Assembly (NCBI GenBank): GCA_038503065.1
Contig: JBCAMK010000005.1
Coordinates: 62,001 to 126,000, forward strand
Length of the DNA stretch: 64,000 nt
Direction of reading: 5' to 3'
From: Paragyromitra xinjiangensis
Lineage: Eukaryota > Ascomycota > Pezizomycetes > Pezizales > Discinaceae
Each line of letters begins with the position of its first letter. Positions within the stretch are counted from its first letter, which is position 1. Below are positions 1-10,190 of the stretch, one piece after another. The notes beneath the pieces are model-generated. The model was not told the origin of the DNA. It saw only the letters and a list, made by a program, of their open reading frames with translations, and made no database searches. The translations under genes and the position numbers were made by a program.

Positions 1-931
1 TCATTCTAGTTCAGTCTGTTCTGGAGGGTGTCTCTAGCGATTAGCACAGCCAAGAGATTTATTAGCACCATGGATTTTTTACCTTGATTATGAAAGATTG
101 ATGGTTTGGTAAAGGAACGAACTTCAATTCTCATGAAAAGGAAAGCACCCATAGCCACCTTATAGGTAATATAAATAATTCGCCTCACGAGGGCTGGTAG
201 CTAAACATATCATCCGTTAATTTAACAAAACTCGGCTCAGTACTTTAGAATTTGATATAGTCATGCTGAACAATGATATCATGGGTGCCTAGTGCTCTAG
301 TTAGGGTTTTGCGGCTATTCTTACCCGTAGTTTCTTGGGTATCGCCTCCCGAGCATATCGATTCTGCTACGGAATAGGCGTTCGTAATCATCTCACGGGT
401 ATCTTTATCCCGATTCTCCACGTAATATGGTCGTCAATGACAGTAGGCTACGTATCACTATGAAGTACCACAAGCAACCAAGATCAAGCCCAACGCCGAT
501 AGGAGAAAAGTACCAACCATCCAGTAATACAACTTACACGTATAGTAGGCGTATTCCAGTTACTATAGTATATAATCCAACGATTTTAAAGAAGATTTTA
601 AAGCAAAAGCACAGCAAATTTAATCTTGAGCAGGCCAACACTTCTATAGGTGCCTACTAAGTTTTATCTCCGCAATTCTACTTAAGCGACTAGCTAATTC
701 GTGTGTAAAAACGGTGTTTTTCCGCAAGCCAGGTACTTAACCAGCTTCCTTCCTCGTGCATCTCCAAAAACCACTGCGGCATACCAAAAACTTCCAGTCT
801 TGCAGCAGCGTCTCTTTGCTCTAGTACCGCATTTACGACCTAATTCTTGCTCCTTAAACCGGCTTCTGGTTTTGATGAATCGTTCTAGAATATTTTCCTA
901 TTGAGTCTTCACCTGTTGATCAGATACTCTC
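1..931. other. Intergenic, no supported gene
   Basis: AT-rich DNA with short open frames only (for example 427-660 and 701-904 on the plus strand). None has a recognisable domain, a signal peptide or convincing protein composition. I see nothing else that can be supported. Confidence 0.5.
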
Positions 932-1750
932 ATGGCTTCGGACACTAATTATTTTCCGGACGGTATACCGTTTGAAATTGAATTGGAAATTCTGGATCAG
1001 TCAAGCATGCCAGAAATCCAGACATTATCAATTACTAACAAATCCCTAAAAGGATATCTACTACCAATACTTAGGAAATGGTCCTCCAACCCGGATGATG
1101 TCGAGGAAGGGAAGATGCCCAAACTACATCAAGCGACCATGAGTAGTAACAAGTGGCTGCTTAAGAGTTTGACTGATAATGGCGCGAGTATTAATCTACA
1201 AAACACAAACGGAGCAATGGAAACCGCGCTCCACCATGCTATGTTTCACAAAGAACAAGACACTGCAGCATTTCTCTTACGTCATGGGGCCCAATTGAAT
1301 ACACAAGACTGCTATGGATGCACCGCGCTGCATGCTGCTGTGCAGTTCGCGCCAAACAACGAAAAACTAATCAAATTACTGTTAAAATTTACTCCAGATT
1401 TAACAGTTAGGGACGATATCAACCAATGGACTGTGCTTCACCAGGCTATCAACGGAGGCCATCTAAACCTAGTAAAAATGTTTTTGCCTGAAGGTCTTGA
1501 TACTCCTCCTCCGCTTCTCCAGACCATTGATGCCTATCATCGTACGCCGCTTATTTTGGCCGCCCAAACTAATCGCGTGGAGATCGTGAAGTTGCTTCTG
1601 GAGCGTGGAGCCAGTATCCACGCTGTGACAGGGGGGGAGGAAGAACGGATCAAGTCCGCATTAGGGTGGGCCAAGTTTTATAGGCACCGGGAGATGATCA
1701 CATTGCTGGAGTCGTATCAAATCGCCGAATCCGTAGATCTCATCGTTTAG
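932..1750 (+). CDS. Ankyrin-repeat protein with possible F-box-like N-terminus
   Basis: A single-exon frame of 272 residues. Residues about 60-265 form four to five ankyrin repeats; typical signatures include TALHHAMFHKEQDTAAFLLRHGA, TALHAAVQF, TVLHQAINGGHLNLVKMFL and TPLILAAQTNRVEIVKLLLERGA. Ankyrin repeats mediate protein-protein binding and have no catalytic role themselves. The first ~50 residues (FPDGIPFEIELEILD, then a hydrophobic stretch with NKSLKGYLLPIL) resemble the loose helical pattern of fungal F-box N-termini, which would make it a substrate adaptor, but that is inference. It stands alone: the nearest supported gene is about 3 kb away. The ATG at 932 is the first in the frame. 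I am confident of the repeats and not of the cellular role. Confidence 0.85.
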   Translation: MASDTNYFPDGIPFEIELEILDQSSMPEIQTLSITNKSLKGYLLPILRKWSSNPDDVEEGKMPKLHQATMSSNKWLLKSLTDNGASINLQNTNGAMETALHHAMFHKEQDTAAFLLRHGAQLNTQDCYGCTALHAAVQFAPNNEKLIKLLLKFTPDLTVRDDINQWTVLHQAINGGHLNLVKMFLPEGLDTPPPLLQTIDAYHRTPLILAAQTNRVEIVKLLLERGASIHAVTGGEEERIKSALGWAKFYRHREMITLLESYQIAESVDLIV

Positions 1751-4700
1751 TGAGTGCCCGTGATGGGGTTTCGGTGGTAGCCTAGAACACCTAATTTAGT
1801 TGAGGTTTTTTTTTATTGCTGAGTACGGCTATGAGCTCTATTATGTAGTTTTAGTTTGTAGTTATGATTCGCGTTAAAGACTTGAGGTTTCCATCTCCCA
1901 ACTAATTTGTGTGCTTCCTGGCTGGTAGCCGTCCAAAGGCCCCCAAAAGAAAAACTTTGCGGGTCTACTCTAGTGACTTTCCAAGAAAAACATGTATTGT
2001 TTCGAAATCGCTCAATAATTTTATATTTATTTAAGGAAACCGCGAATGGGAAATCTAAATATAGCTGCGTTTAATAATCCAATTATTATCTCGCAAGGCC
2101 ACCATGATTTCCATCTTCCTTAGCAGGGTTGCTCAATTTCCCCTTCTCTCTGCTGTAGCAAATGGTTTTCTCGGCTGCCACTAGTTAGTTATAATTAATA
2201 ATACGCACGCCTTTATTCGCCGTATCCAGTAGCCCAAGAACGGGTCGAAAACTAGAGGGTTCCGAATACACACAATCACCGTCCCGCCATCAAAAATTTC
2301 CAGCTTGCCCCCGGGTAGCTTAAACTAGCTTATCTACTTGATTATTAAAACCCTCTTAAGTTAGACTTCAGCATAACCACATAATTTTCGCGGAGCTAGC
2401 CTTTGATACCTTAGGTGCACTTTCTACATCGAGGATTGTCTCGCCGGGACTAGGCAAATTTGATGCATCTTAAAGGTAGCTAACTCTTTACTAAATGTTT
2501 ATAATTCCTTCTCTTGCTCCAAACCTATCATCGCCTTCCCTGAATACCAGTTCTCTAACGCGAACCACGAAACCTACATGCAGTTGATTTGCATTCAACG
2601 GAAGCACTGATGAAGTGACATGTAATGTCATAGTTTCTCTTGTTTCACGAGGATAGGCAGCTTAGGAGCGTTGGGAAAGCTAGAAGGGTTATTGATCGTT
2701 AAGAGTCGCCCGAGGCGAAAGTAGTAACCAGCAATAGCAGTAATAAACACAGAAGCGGGGTGGACTGGAGTTAGATTCGTCCGAGGTTAAAAAACGACCG
2801 GGGGAAGGAGCCAGTAAGCGTAAACGGTGAGCAGAACCCAGAAATAAGCTTGAGTTAGTAGCTAATCCGGATCCCTTAACCAACATCTGGGTAATTGGTA
2901 AAGAGAAGGGTTGGGTAGTCCAAAAAGGTTCCGTGAAGAGTAAAACTATGAAGAAGGGTAGGAAGAAACATAGTGGAGAGAACACCCAAGCCAAGAAGCG
3001 GGCGAGAGGAAAAAGAGAGGGTATTATAAGCTGCTACCTGGATCCATGGACAACCTAAGAAAATCTAAGATTTCCACCTGCTAGAGCCGCCGTTTTGCTA
3101 GGGTATTACGCAGACAGCGGCAAGACCCTATAATGATTAGTTATCTATCGTGCTCAACTATTTCCTTCTCACACAGGGCCTTCAGCGTTCCATTAGTATG
3201 TACTATTATCAAGAGATTCCATAATTTCCACCACATTCACTTTGGTACATTCTAAGGAATCTCGATATCTATTAGACAAATTTCTCATATCGGCCGTCTA
3301 AATAGTGGATGTTACGCACAATTTTTGGCTGTCAGCTGAATCGTTGAAATCCGCAGCGAGGCCACAAGCACAAACTATGAGTTTGAAAGTGATTAAGTCA
3401 ACTAAAGATACCGTGTGATAGATATAGAAGATAAGATAGTGAGTTTAGCTATATTTCAAGCAGCTAGCCAATAGTATTAGAGAATTATAGTCATTCTTCT
3501 CTTCATCTCACCATGCCTGAGGCCCCTTCTCAAACAAAATGGAGAGTAATAGAACTCAGTATTGAAGGCTGGAGAGCAAGTGCGACCCACCTCCAGTAAC
3601 AGGTCATCCGTCGCCCTCAATATCGCGCATCCCAATAAAAAGCCTCCATCAAGGTCAACCCGAGTTGAAATAAATCCCATAGCCACATCAATTGGTTGAA
3701 CTGGCCGAGGAGATCCGTACCTATACTTCGCTTCTAGCTAAGACCATCCACTAATTTGATATCCACAAATTGCACTTTCCTCAATATCTCAAGCCTATCT
3801 TCTCAGCATACAGGAAGCCATGCTACAGGCTCCTATTCTAATCGAAGGGCTGTCACAACAGAAGCATCAGAGCTCTAGATGCGGTTATTGCCGGGGCAAA
3901 CGTCTCAAGGCTCGCACTAGAGATGGTGCGAACCCATTATTCTTCGCAGGGCTGCGAAAGCCCCTTAACACTGATATAGCTACCCCGCAGGATTTCTACC
4001 TCCATTTTAGCTGAAGTCTTGGGCTGTCTATAAACCTAATGCGCTTGACATACTACGAGGCTATTCATAAAGTATTAGCTAAGTGCAAACTTCTTTCCAT
4101 AAGCCTAAAAAACTTAAAACTTTAAATATTAGCAAGGCTAGATAAGGGGGCAAGGGGTAGCCCCACACGCAAGCCACAGTTGCCTAGCGGCCCCCACAAA
4201 ATGAAATGAGTTCTCGCACGCAAAATCAATGACATCACTCTATCCGATTTCACCGAAAGGCCCCTTTGAGATCCTCCACTTTTGGTACCTAGATCGTACT
4301 ACCGCATGCCTAGGACCTGCCTTGTCGCCTCGGGTGAGATATCACCCTTAGGTGGCGATCCTAAGCCGCTGTAGTAGGTTTTAGAAGCTGTGACAGGGGT
4401 AATTATCTGTTTGCGTATACTTTACTTGCGACTAAGGATTGGTAAACTACGGCTTCTAGAGAGCTGAGCTTATCTTGCCAATGCAGTGGGCTATGCGCAC
4501 GAGCGCCCATCACCACGGGGTCAATGATTTAAGGAAGGAACTAGGAGCCGGCTAGAACGAATTGCTAGGTATAAGTAGCGAGCTGTAAAGAAACGATCAA
4601 AGACCACCGGAAGAGCAATACATTACAGTTTAGAGAGTAGTCAGTCCTCCAGCTATAACCTTCGCAAAATCGAAACTTAACGATCGACCATCTCACTATA

Positions 4701-4865
4701 AGAGTGATTTGCCACTTCCATCTACTCACCCCTGAACCGCTACGACTTGTGACGCTCCGTTGCACCATATTAAGAGTTGAGCCGCAACCCAAAAGTCGCA
4801 AATTGTGATTCTGCGAGAACTTTCACGCAAAAACTATCCACTTCTTGGGGTCTATTATTTTTTCG
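1751..4865. other. Long intergenic region
   Basis: About 3.1 kb with only short frames. The minus frame 2689-2994 (101 aa) is hydrophobic at its N-terminus but lacks family features. A plus frame at 3820-4014 contains CGYCRGKRLKAR, faintly like a Zn2Cys6 half-motif, but has too few cysteines. The stretch from about 4020 to 4250 is AT-rich and looks like degraded repeat DNA. Confidence 0.4.
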
Positions 4866-5681
4866 ATGGCATCTGATTTGGTTGCCCACCATCACCGATA
4901 TTTAGCACCAAGTCACCAAGACCACATAATCCATGGCCCCTGCACCTTCTCCATGGATTGCAGTTTTTTCGACGTCTACGAATACGGCTTTCCAGCATCC
5001 CTGAGTAGACTGAAAACGTACCTAATCTTTCATTCTGAAAACTTGGTCATCCAACCAATCAAATATCTATCCGAAATTCTGTTTGGTGTTTCCCCTCGCG
5101 ATGTTATAATCCACTCGTACGACGAGAGCATTCTCGACTGGATCAAGTCTTTCGGCAGCTGCCCATACACGGTTGAACTTTATTCTGAAATGAAGCTAGT
5201 TCTTTCTCCACAAATCTCCGTAACTTCAGCTACTGCATTGTCACTCCTACAAGAGAAAGGCTTTGACATTAAGGAAAACCCCGACTGGTTCTGCGCTGTT
5301 AAGCTAGAGGCGCAATCTACCGTTACACAGGGTGGGGAAAGAGTATACACCGTTACTCATAAAAAAACCCAAAAAGTTGTGGCCTTCGTCACCCTACTTG
5401 TGGATACAGAGTCGGGAAGAATACTTATCACTTCGCTTCATACCAACCCCGCATGGCAGGGGAAAGGGCTAGAAAAAATGCTCGTACGCCATATACATGA
5501 AATATACTCTAGTGGCAGCTTCTCATTGACTGAGATCGACTCAAAGGCTATCAAATGTAAGCAGGGGAAAGAAGTTTGGATAATGATACCCACTAGAAAT
5601 TTTGCAGTGGTGGAGATGTATAGACGTTTTAGGTATCAGGTGTGTCGCACTGTATGGATTGTAAGGTTACACTACAGGTAA
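4866..5681 (+). CDS. GNAT-family N-acetyltransferase-like protein, copy 1
   Basis: A single-exon protein of 271 residues if started at 4866. That start aligns with the paralogue at 14678-15526 (both begin MASDL-V/I-A); an upstream ATG at 4845 would add seven residues. The C-terminal half has the GNAT fold pattern: the strand VAFVTLLVD, the strand/loop ILITSLHTNPAWQGKGLEKML, and a C-terminal VVEMYRRFRYQV that matches motif B. The acetyl-CoA pyrophosphate loop normally reads Q/R-x-x-G-x-G/A; here it is QGKGLE, ending in Glu, while the paralogue keeps RRRGLA. Reduced or altered activity is therefore possible. The family transfers acetyl from acetyl-CoA to an amine; the substrate here is unknown. 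No partner genes adjoin it. Confidence 0.8.
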   Translation: MASDLVAHHHRYLAPSHQDHIIHGPCTFSMDCSFFDVYEYGFPASLSRLKTYLIFHSENLVIQPIKYLSEILFGVSPRDVIIHSYDESILDWIKSFGSCPYTVELYSEMKLVLSPQISVTSATALSLLQEKGFDIKENPDWFCAVKLEAQSTVTQGGERVYTVTHKKTQKVVAFVTLLVDTESGRILITSLHTNPAWQGKGLEKMLVRHIHEIYSSGSFSLTEIDSKAIKCKQGKEVWIMIPTRNFAVVEMYRRFRYQVCRTVWIVRLHYR

Positions 5682-5999
5682 CTATAGATTGAGTTGCTAA
5701 GCAATCTTCATGCAGCCAATGAAGTGTACAATAAATAAAGAAGCGAATCCCTTCGATGTCAAAGCTCCGCAAGGCGGATTTGGTTTCCACTCTGTGAATC
5801 TCCTGCATAGTAAGCAGCCACAAGTGATGCATCTTGACCGTTGTTGCTGTTAATTTACATCAAAAGATCTGTGTCTTCCTCAGCCCTAGGCTCCAGCGTA
5901 TCGAGGCAACATGAGTAAGGCTTTGCTCCGTTTCCCCCTAAACGAGGCCGAAAGTCTTCGGCGGATTCCGTAATATTGGATCAATCCCCACTGTGCCTA

Positions 6000-6106
6000 G
6001 TATCCGACATAAGAACCAGAGAGCAGGGGGTGTATGCTACGAGGTTGTGCTCAGACTTCCTAGCATACAAAGCCACACCTCGTTTTCTGGTTCTTATGTC
6101 GGATAC
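6000..6106. repeat. Small inverted-repeat (hairpin) element
   Basis: The 21-bp arms at 6000-6020 and 6086-6106 are perfect reverse complements (gtatccgacataagaaccag plus one base). Inside them a second shorter inverted pair (gtatgcta at 6032, tagcatac at 6061) extends the fold. The whole is about 107 bp, consistent with a tiny MITE or foldback relic. No coding content. Confidence 0.7.
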
Positions 6107-6783
6107 CAAGTAGAGGACTTTGACACTGAAATGACCTTTGAGACATTTCCTACCACGACCTAATACAAATGTCTCACACTCAATCACGTCAAATCTCGCG
6201 ATATTTCGAAATCACTAAAACGACGATGAATTCCTTCATTTGAGAAGAATGCTTCCAAATAACACAGATAAGAAAGGTTCTTATTCCTTTTTCTGTAACA
6301 AATATGCAAGATCGTTATCGGTTCCCCAGATCTAGAGTTCCGCTTGCGCTAATAACTCGGCTATCTCGCCCATCAAAAGCTCCACCAGAAATCTTGCTTG
6401 AGATCCAATAAGCCCCAAAGGGATCTATAGGTCCACTGTTCGCGGGGTATGGATCCTAAATAGTATAAACTAGGTACTCATAAGTAAGGGTTTGCTCAAG
6501 CGTTCTATTCCTCCTCGAGTAGCGATCGATGACGTTATGCATCACGCTGTCGCGCCTACCCATTTCCGGAGCGTTGCGGAATGACGTGATCAACTTGTAT
6601 CGATTGACCACCGTACCGTCTATAGTAATTGTAGAAAAGAAGAGCTTAGTATGCTTTAGTGGAGGTCTGAATAAATAATGTGTGCTATCCCCACGATCTT
6701 CGTCTGCACGAATCAGCTCTCCACCACGCATCCCAAAGCTATCCAATCCCAGAACACGAACCTTCCTATAACAAACTTTCAGA

Positions 6784-7531
6784 ATGCCTTCGTTCCCTGA
6801 AAAGTCGTTCGTCGTAGGCAATGATGCATATGCGAAAAATTTCACAAAAGCCGAAGGAGAACTCCCACTTCCCCCGGGCAAAGAATATGCCATTGGTTAG
6901 TCTCTTCCTCCGGGTGGGTGGCGTAATTTGATGAGAACTCATACTTGGGAAATTTTAGTAACATGTATGGATGCCCGGATTCACCCCTCCCAAGCCTTCG
7001 GTTTGGCGTTAGGAGACGCACACGTTATCCGTAACGCAGGAGGAAACGCGAAGGACGCGATACGGTCGTTGGTCATTTCAGAGCAGTTATTGGGGACGAA
7101 AGCGATCTTCCTAGTGAAACACACTGGCAAGTAGAATCTCTCGATATCTCGTTTCTATCTGGACATACTACTGGGAAAGGTGCGCTTAGGTGGAAATGGA
7201 GTTGGTGTTCGAATACGGCTAATAACCTCCGGCTGCACATTAAGGCTGTGGAATGCTCACCTTTGAAAACAAAGACATCCATTCTATAATCAAAAATAAT
7301 CTCAACGCATCCGCCGAAAATATTGACTTTCAACCATTCAATGAGTATTACCTCCACTACATCCTCCTTACTCCATTTTCCGTAGCTAACACGAATTCTA
7401 GCCTACAACAAGCTGTAAAAGACGACGTTGCCTACCTCAAGGGCCATGAGCTTATCCCCCAGGATGTCAAGGAGAATATTTCAGGATGGATTTATCATGT
7501 TGAGACGGGGAAAGTCGAGAAGGTTGTCTAA
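6784..7531 (+). CDS. Beta-class carbonic anhydrase
   Basis: Four exons, 6784-6895, 6959-7126, 7245-7344 and 7402-7531, encode 169 residues, the usual length for small fungal beta-carbonic anhydrases. The enzyme hydrates CO2 to bicarbonate with a zinc held by Cys, His and Cys. The sequence shows the C-M-D-A-R motif (exon 2) and, after splicing, H-T-G-C-G-M, giving all zinc ligands and the Asp/Arg dyad. RNAGG and the C-terminal [14 protein letters not shown] are also family hallmarks. Exon 1 supplies the expected [12 protein letters not shown] leader. Intron 2 (7127-7244) uses a GC donor (G|gcaagt) and falls inside the zinc motif; no GT donor restores the frame. Intron 3 (7345-7401, 57 nt) is stop-free and in frame, so retention would insert 19 residues. 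The antisense frame over exon 1 is a shadow. Confidence 0.92.
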
Positions 7532-8163
7532 TCTTGGCTCCGTGCTATAAGGATGGTTCATTAGCTGGAGCAAGCGGTCGCGGAGGAGTGTGCGGGTGTG
7601 GTTTAGGGTTTCGGGCCATCGCGTATCACTCGGAATGCGGAGGCTCTCGTGCTTCATCCAAATCGTCCACAGGGCCAATAAAACCAAAATTAACTATTGA
7701 TCTCATTTTGTGGCTTTGCATGAAGCATCCACCATAATCGTGGTGGTTTGGGATTTGATGAAAATGTAACTCAGGCCAGATTAAACCTCGGTTTGTGACA
7801 ATATTTCTTCGCATTGCGATCCAAAGCAAAAAGGAAACAGGTTCCTGAACGGTAGCCCTGATCGCATCGGTAAAGTGTATTAAACCGAAAGTAAAGCAGG
7901 AAATGGATGGTCGAGCCGGGGAACTTGCAGAGCTTAAGCTGTGGGTACCAACTAGCCACAATGGTGAAACCTTAGCTTCAAACCCGGAAGCTCGGAGACA
8001 TTCTGCATGAAGATCTAGAATTAAGAGTCTGAGAAACTCAGTAAGATCGTTGGGCAAACCGGCTTTCAGCTAATAAAATCGAATAAATGTCTGGAGGGAT
8101 TTTCTGGAAGTACAGATGGGTAGGAGAAAACATGTGGGGATTTTACAAAATCTACCAACTTGA
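7532..8163. other. Intergenic between carbonic anhydrase and transposon
   Basis: Frames on both strands overlap here (for example 7534-7737 plus, 7626-8057 minus) but none resembles a known family. I see no supported feature up to the TA target duplication at 8164-8165. Confidence 0.4.
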
Positions 8164-8165
8164 TA

Positions 8166-8223
8166 TTGTTGGGGGTCCAAATTCTGCGTTTTCTCAAGTT
8201 AGCAACGGCTGCAACCTCCCAAA
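8166..8223 (+). repeat. Left terminal inverted repeat of the Tc1/mariner element
   Basis: Begins ttgttgggggtcc and ends ctcccaaa. It is the reverse complement of 11324-11381 with two mismatches. TA lies immediately outside it. Confidence 0.93.
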
Positions 8224-8259
8224 ACCAATCAACCACCCGACCCCCTGAATACCAACGAA

Positions 8260-8722
8260 ATGGCAAGAACCCGCGGACAATCAAAGAAAACTAACAAACC
8301 TACTCTCCCTCGGGTCAAATTGGTCCTCAAAACCCAGTCCACTGGCAGAAAGCGGAGAAGAGCCCCAACCAAACCTCCAGCCCCTGAGCTTGACAACAGT
8401 CTGGGTGCAGATTCTAGTGAGATTGAGGAGGTGGACTTAAGTGCAGATATTATTCCCGAGAAAGTCCAGACAGCGAAGAAGTTGAAGTTGAAGGAGTTGA
8501 AAGTTGAGAGGGATTTAAAATATGTTTTGACATGCTTGGTAATGTTCGGATCCAAGCACATTCTTCCGGAAGAATCTTCAGTTGAGATTGTGAACCGACA
8601 CAGCTTTGATCTCAGGGAGCGAGGTTTCGTCAAGCCCTTCGGTATCCCCAAAGGTGAGCAGTGCTACTTGAAAGAGACTTCGCTACAATGATAATACAAT
8701 GTTTTCCACAGGCCTCACGTAG
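8260..8722 (+). CDS. Transposon passenger gene 1: small basic protein
   Basis: The open frame from 8260 reads about 140 residues. It starts MARTRGQSKK and contains the basic runs GRKRRRAP and KKLKLKELK, consistent with nuclear or DNA-associated localisation. A GT donor at 8654 and an acceptor ending at 8711 would give exons 8260-8653 and 8712-8722 and a protein of about 134 residues; unspliced, it stops at 8691. I recognise no family. It lies 37 bp inside the left inverted repeat, which argues that it belongs to the element. It may encode an accessory DNA-binding protein, but that is inference only. Confidence 0.55.
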
Positions 8723-8884
8723 GGTAAGAATCAAGGTGATTCTGGGGGGTCACAGCGACAGCGACGATGATGTTTCTGAGGTAGAAACAGAGATGATATT
8801 TCTATAACAGTAGGGTAGAAGTAAAGTAAGAAACGTTGCTTAAAGAAAGAAGAAAAAGAACAATCACAACCGCGGAAATCCATC

Positions 8885-8892
8885 GCTTATAT
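8885..8892 (+). promoter_or_regulatory. Possible TATA box for passenger gene 2
   Basis: A ttatatac motif is followed by a CT-rich stretch and an A/C-rich leader up to the ATG at 9006. This layout is typical of a fungal core promoter and supports treating the downstream frame as a separate gene. Confidence 0.35.
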
Positions 8893-9005
8893 ACCCAATC
8901 TTCCCCTTTCTATGACTCATCCATGACTCCACCATTTGAAACAACCCAACCGAATCACAAAGAAACACAACGAAATAATACAATAACTAATCCTTAACAC
9001 CACAC

Positions 9006-10154
9006 ATGTGCCTGACCCTATCCATGAAATTTGACTATCAAGCCTTCTGCAGCAAGGAGTCAAAAGAAGCTTGCTTGTGGTCTACCCAACGGAAAATGGA
9101 TTTGGAAAGAGCGCAATCTCGTGCAATGGTACGTTGGGGTATGGAAGGAAAAGGGGCCACTATGTCACGTTCGGTAAATGGACCTGAAGATTGGGAAAAA
9201 GCGGAAGCTATTGCGGGTGAATGGGCAGCAAGCAATAAAAAAGATGTGAGGATAGAGTTGAAGGTGGAATATCGGGTACCGGTAGAAGCTGGAGAAGAGG
9301 AAGAACTCTCAGATTTTGATGCGTATGAGGAGGATATATCGTCAACACCTGGACCTGCAACTGGTGGCAAACGTGTCAGACGAACGGCTACGGTAATCCT
9401 GCAGGAGGAAATGGAGAAAAAGAAAAAGACGGAAACCTGTTGGATACCTCAATTGATGGAAGAATGGAGATGCCAGAATGCAAATTGCAAGCAATATCGT
9501 GATGGAGCCTGTTTGGTACTTCACGATGAAGGAGGATGCCGACCACTGAATGGGTATATTTTGGGACAGTGGGATGCAAAAATAAAGAAAGGAGAAGCTG
9601 CTGTTAAAGCATTTCCTAGCGATATCAAACCTCCACCATTGGCGAAGGAAAAAAAACCCACTGGTGCAAAATTAACTTCAGCATCTGCATCAGTCACTCC
9701 AGTAGCTGTCCCACCACCAATGCAAATCTCAGTATCAACTCCAGCACCACAGATTCCATGGTGGCTTTCTCATGCTCCACTCGCCTCTCATATTTCTTCT
9801 AGTTTTCCTTCGCTTCCCAGCTACAAAGACTATACAACCTCTCCTATTCCGCAACCTGACTCCCAATTTCAATTTTCATCTCCTGTTCGCAGTTGTGGAA
9901 ATGTTGGTAACTTGTTAGTGGAGTTTATTGACTGGTTTGAAGAAACACAAGTGGGTGATTCAGAGGAGAATTTGCAGGTTCTTGATGAGATAGCAAAGGC
10001 TCATTCAGAGTTAAAAAAGGCAATGTACGATCTAGAAGGTGTACGAAAGATGGATTCTGCTGGATGGAAAGACATGAATGTACCAGTTGGATTAGGAAGA
10101 CGGATGAGTACTGCAGTACGTGGATTTATTAATACTAGATCTAAAACAAAGTAA
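9006..10154 (+). CDS. Transposon passenger gene 2: Cys-containing protein of unknown function
   Basis: A 382-residue frame with no intron needed. An alternative start at 9027 (MKFDYQ) would shorten it by seven residues. The N-terminal third is rich in W, R and E (MVRWGMEGKG, DWEKAEAIAGEWAAS). An acidic region (GEEEELSDFDAYEED) follows, then a basic stretch (GGKRVRR). A cysteine cluster comes next, WRCQNANCKQYRDGAC with DEGGC, followed by a Pro-rich low-complexity linker and a helical C-terminus. The C-x4-C-x7-C-x8-C spacing suggests metal binding. I have the impression that similar modules occur in other fungal repeat-associated proteins, but cannot verify it. It is convergent with the transposase: their 3' ends lie 36 bp apart. 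Function unknown. Confidence 0.65.
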   Translation: MCLTLSMKFDYQAFCSKESKEACLWSTQRKMDLERAQSRAMVRWGMEGKGATMSRSVNGPEDWEKAEAIAGEWAASNKKDVRIELKVEYRVPVEAGEEEELSDFDAYEEDISSTPGPATGGKRVRRTATVILQEEMEKKKKTETCWIPQLMEEWRCQNANCKQYRDGACLVLHDEGGCRPLNGYILGQWDAKIKKGEAAVKAFPSDIKPPPLAKEKKPTGAKLTSASASVTPVAVPPPMQISVSTPAPQIPWWLSHAPLASHISSSFPSLPSYKDYTTSPIPQPDSQFQFSSPVRSCGNVGNLLVEFIDWFEETQVGDSEENLQVLDEIAKAHSELKKAMYDLEGVRKMDSAGWKDMNVPVGLGRRMSTAVRGFINTRSKTK

Positions 10155-10190
10155 TGGTCCGATAATTGTATGAGTTTCTGTCTAAGAATT

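Noticed and set aside
3820..4014. CGYCRGKRLKAR resembling a Zn2Cys6 start
   Set aside because: Only two of six cysteines are present, and there is no continuing frame.
6456..6893. 145-residue minus-strand frame
   Set aside because: Its 5' part is antisense to carbonic anhydrase exon 1, and it shows no family features.
8229..8651. 140-residue minus-strand frame beginning MGIPKGLTKPR
   Set aside because: Antisense to the plus-strand passenger gene and starting in it; the plus frame has better composition and start context.
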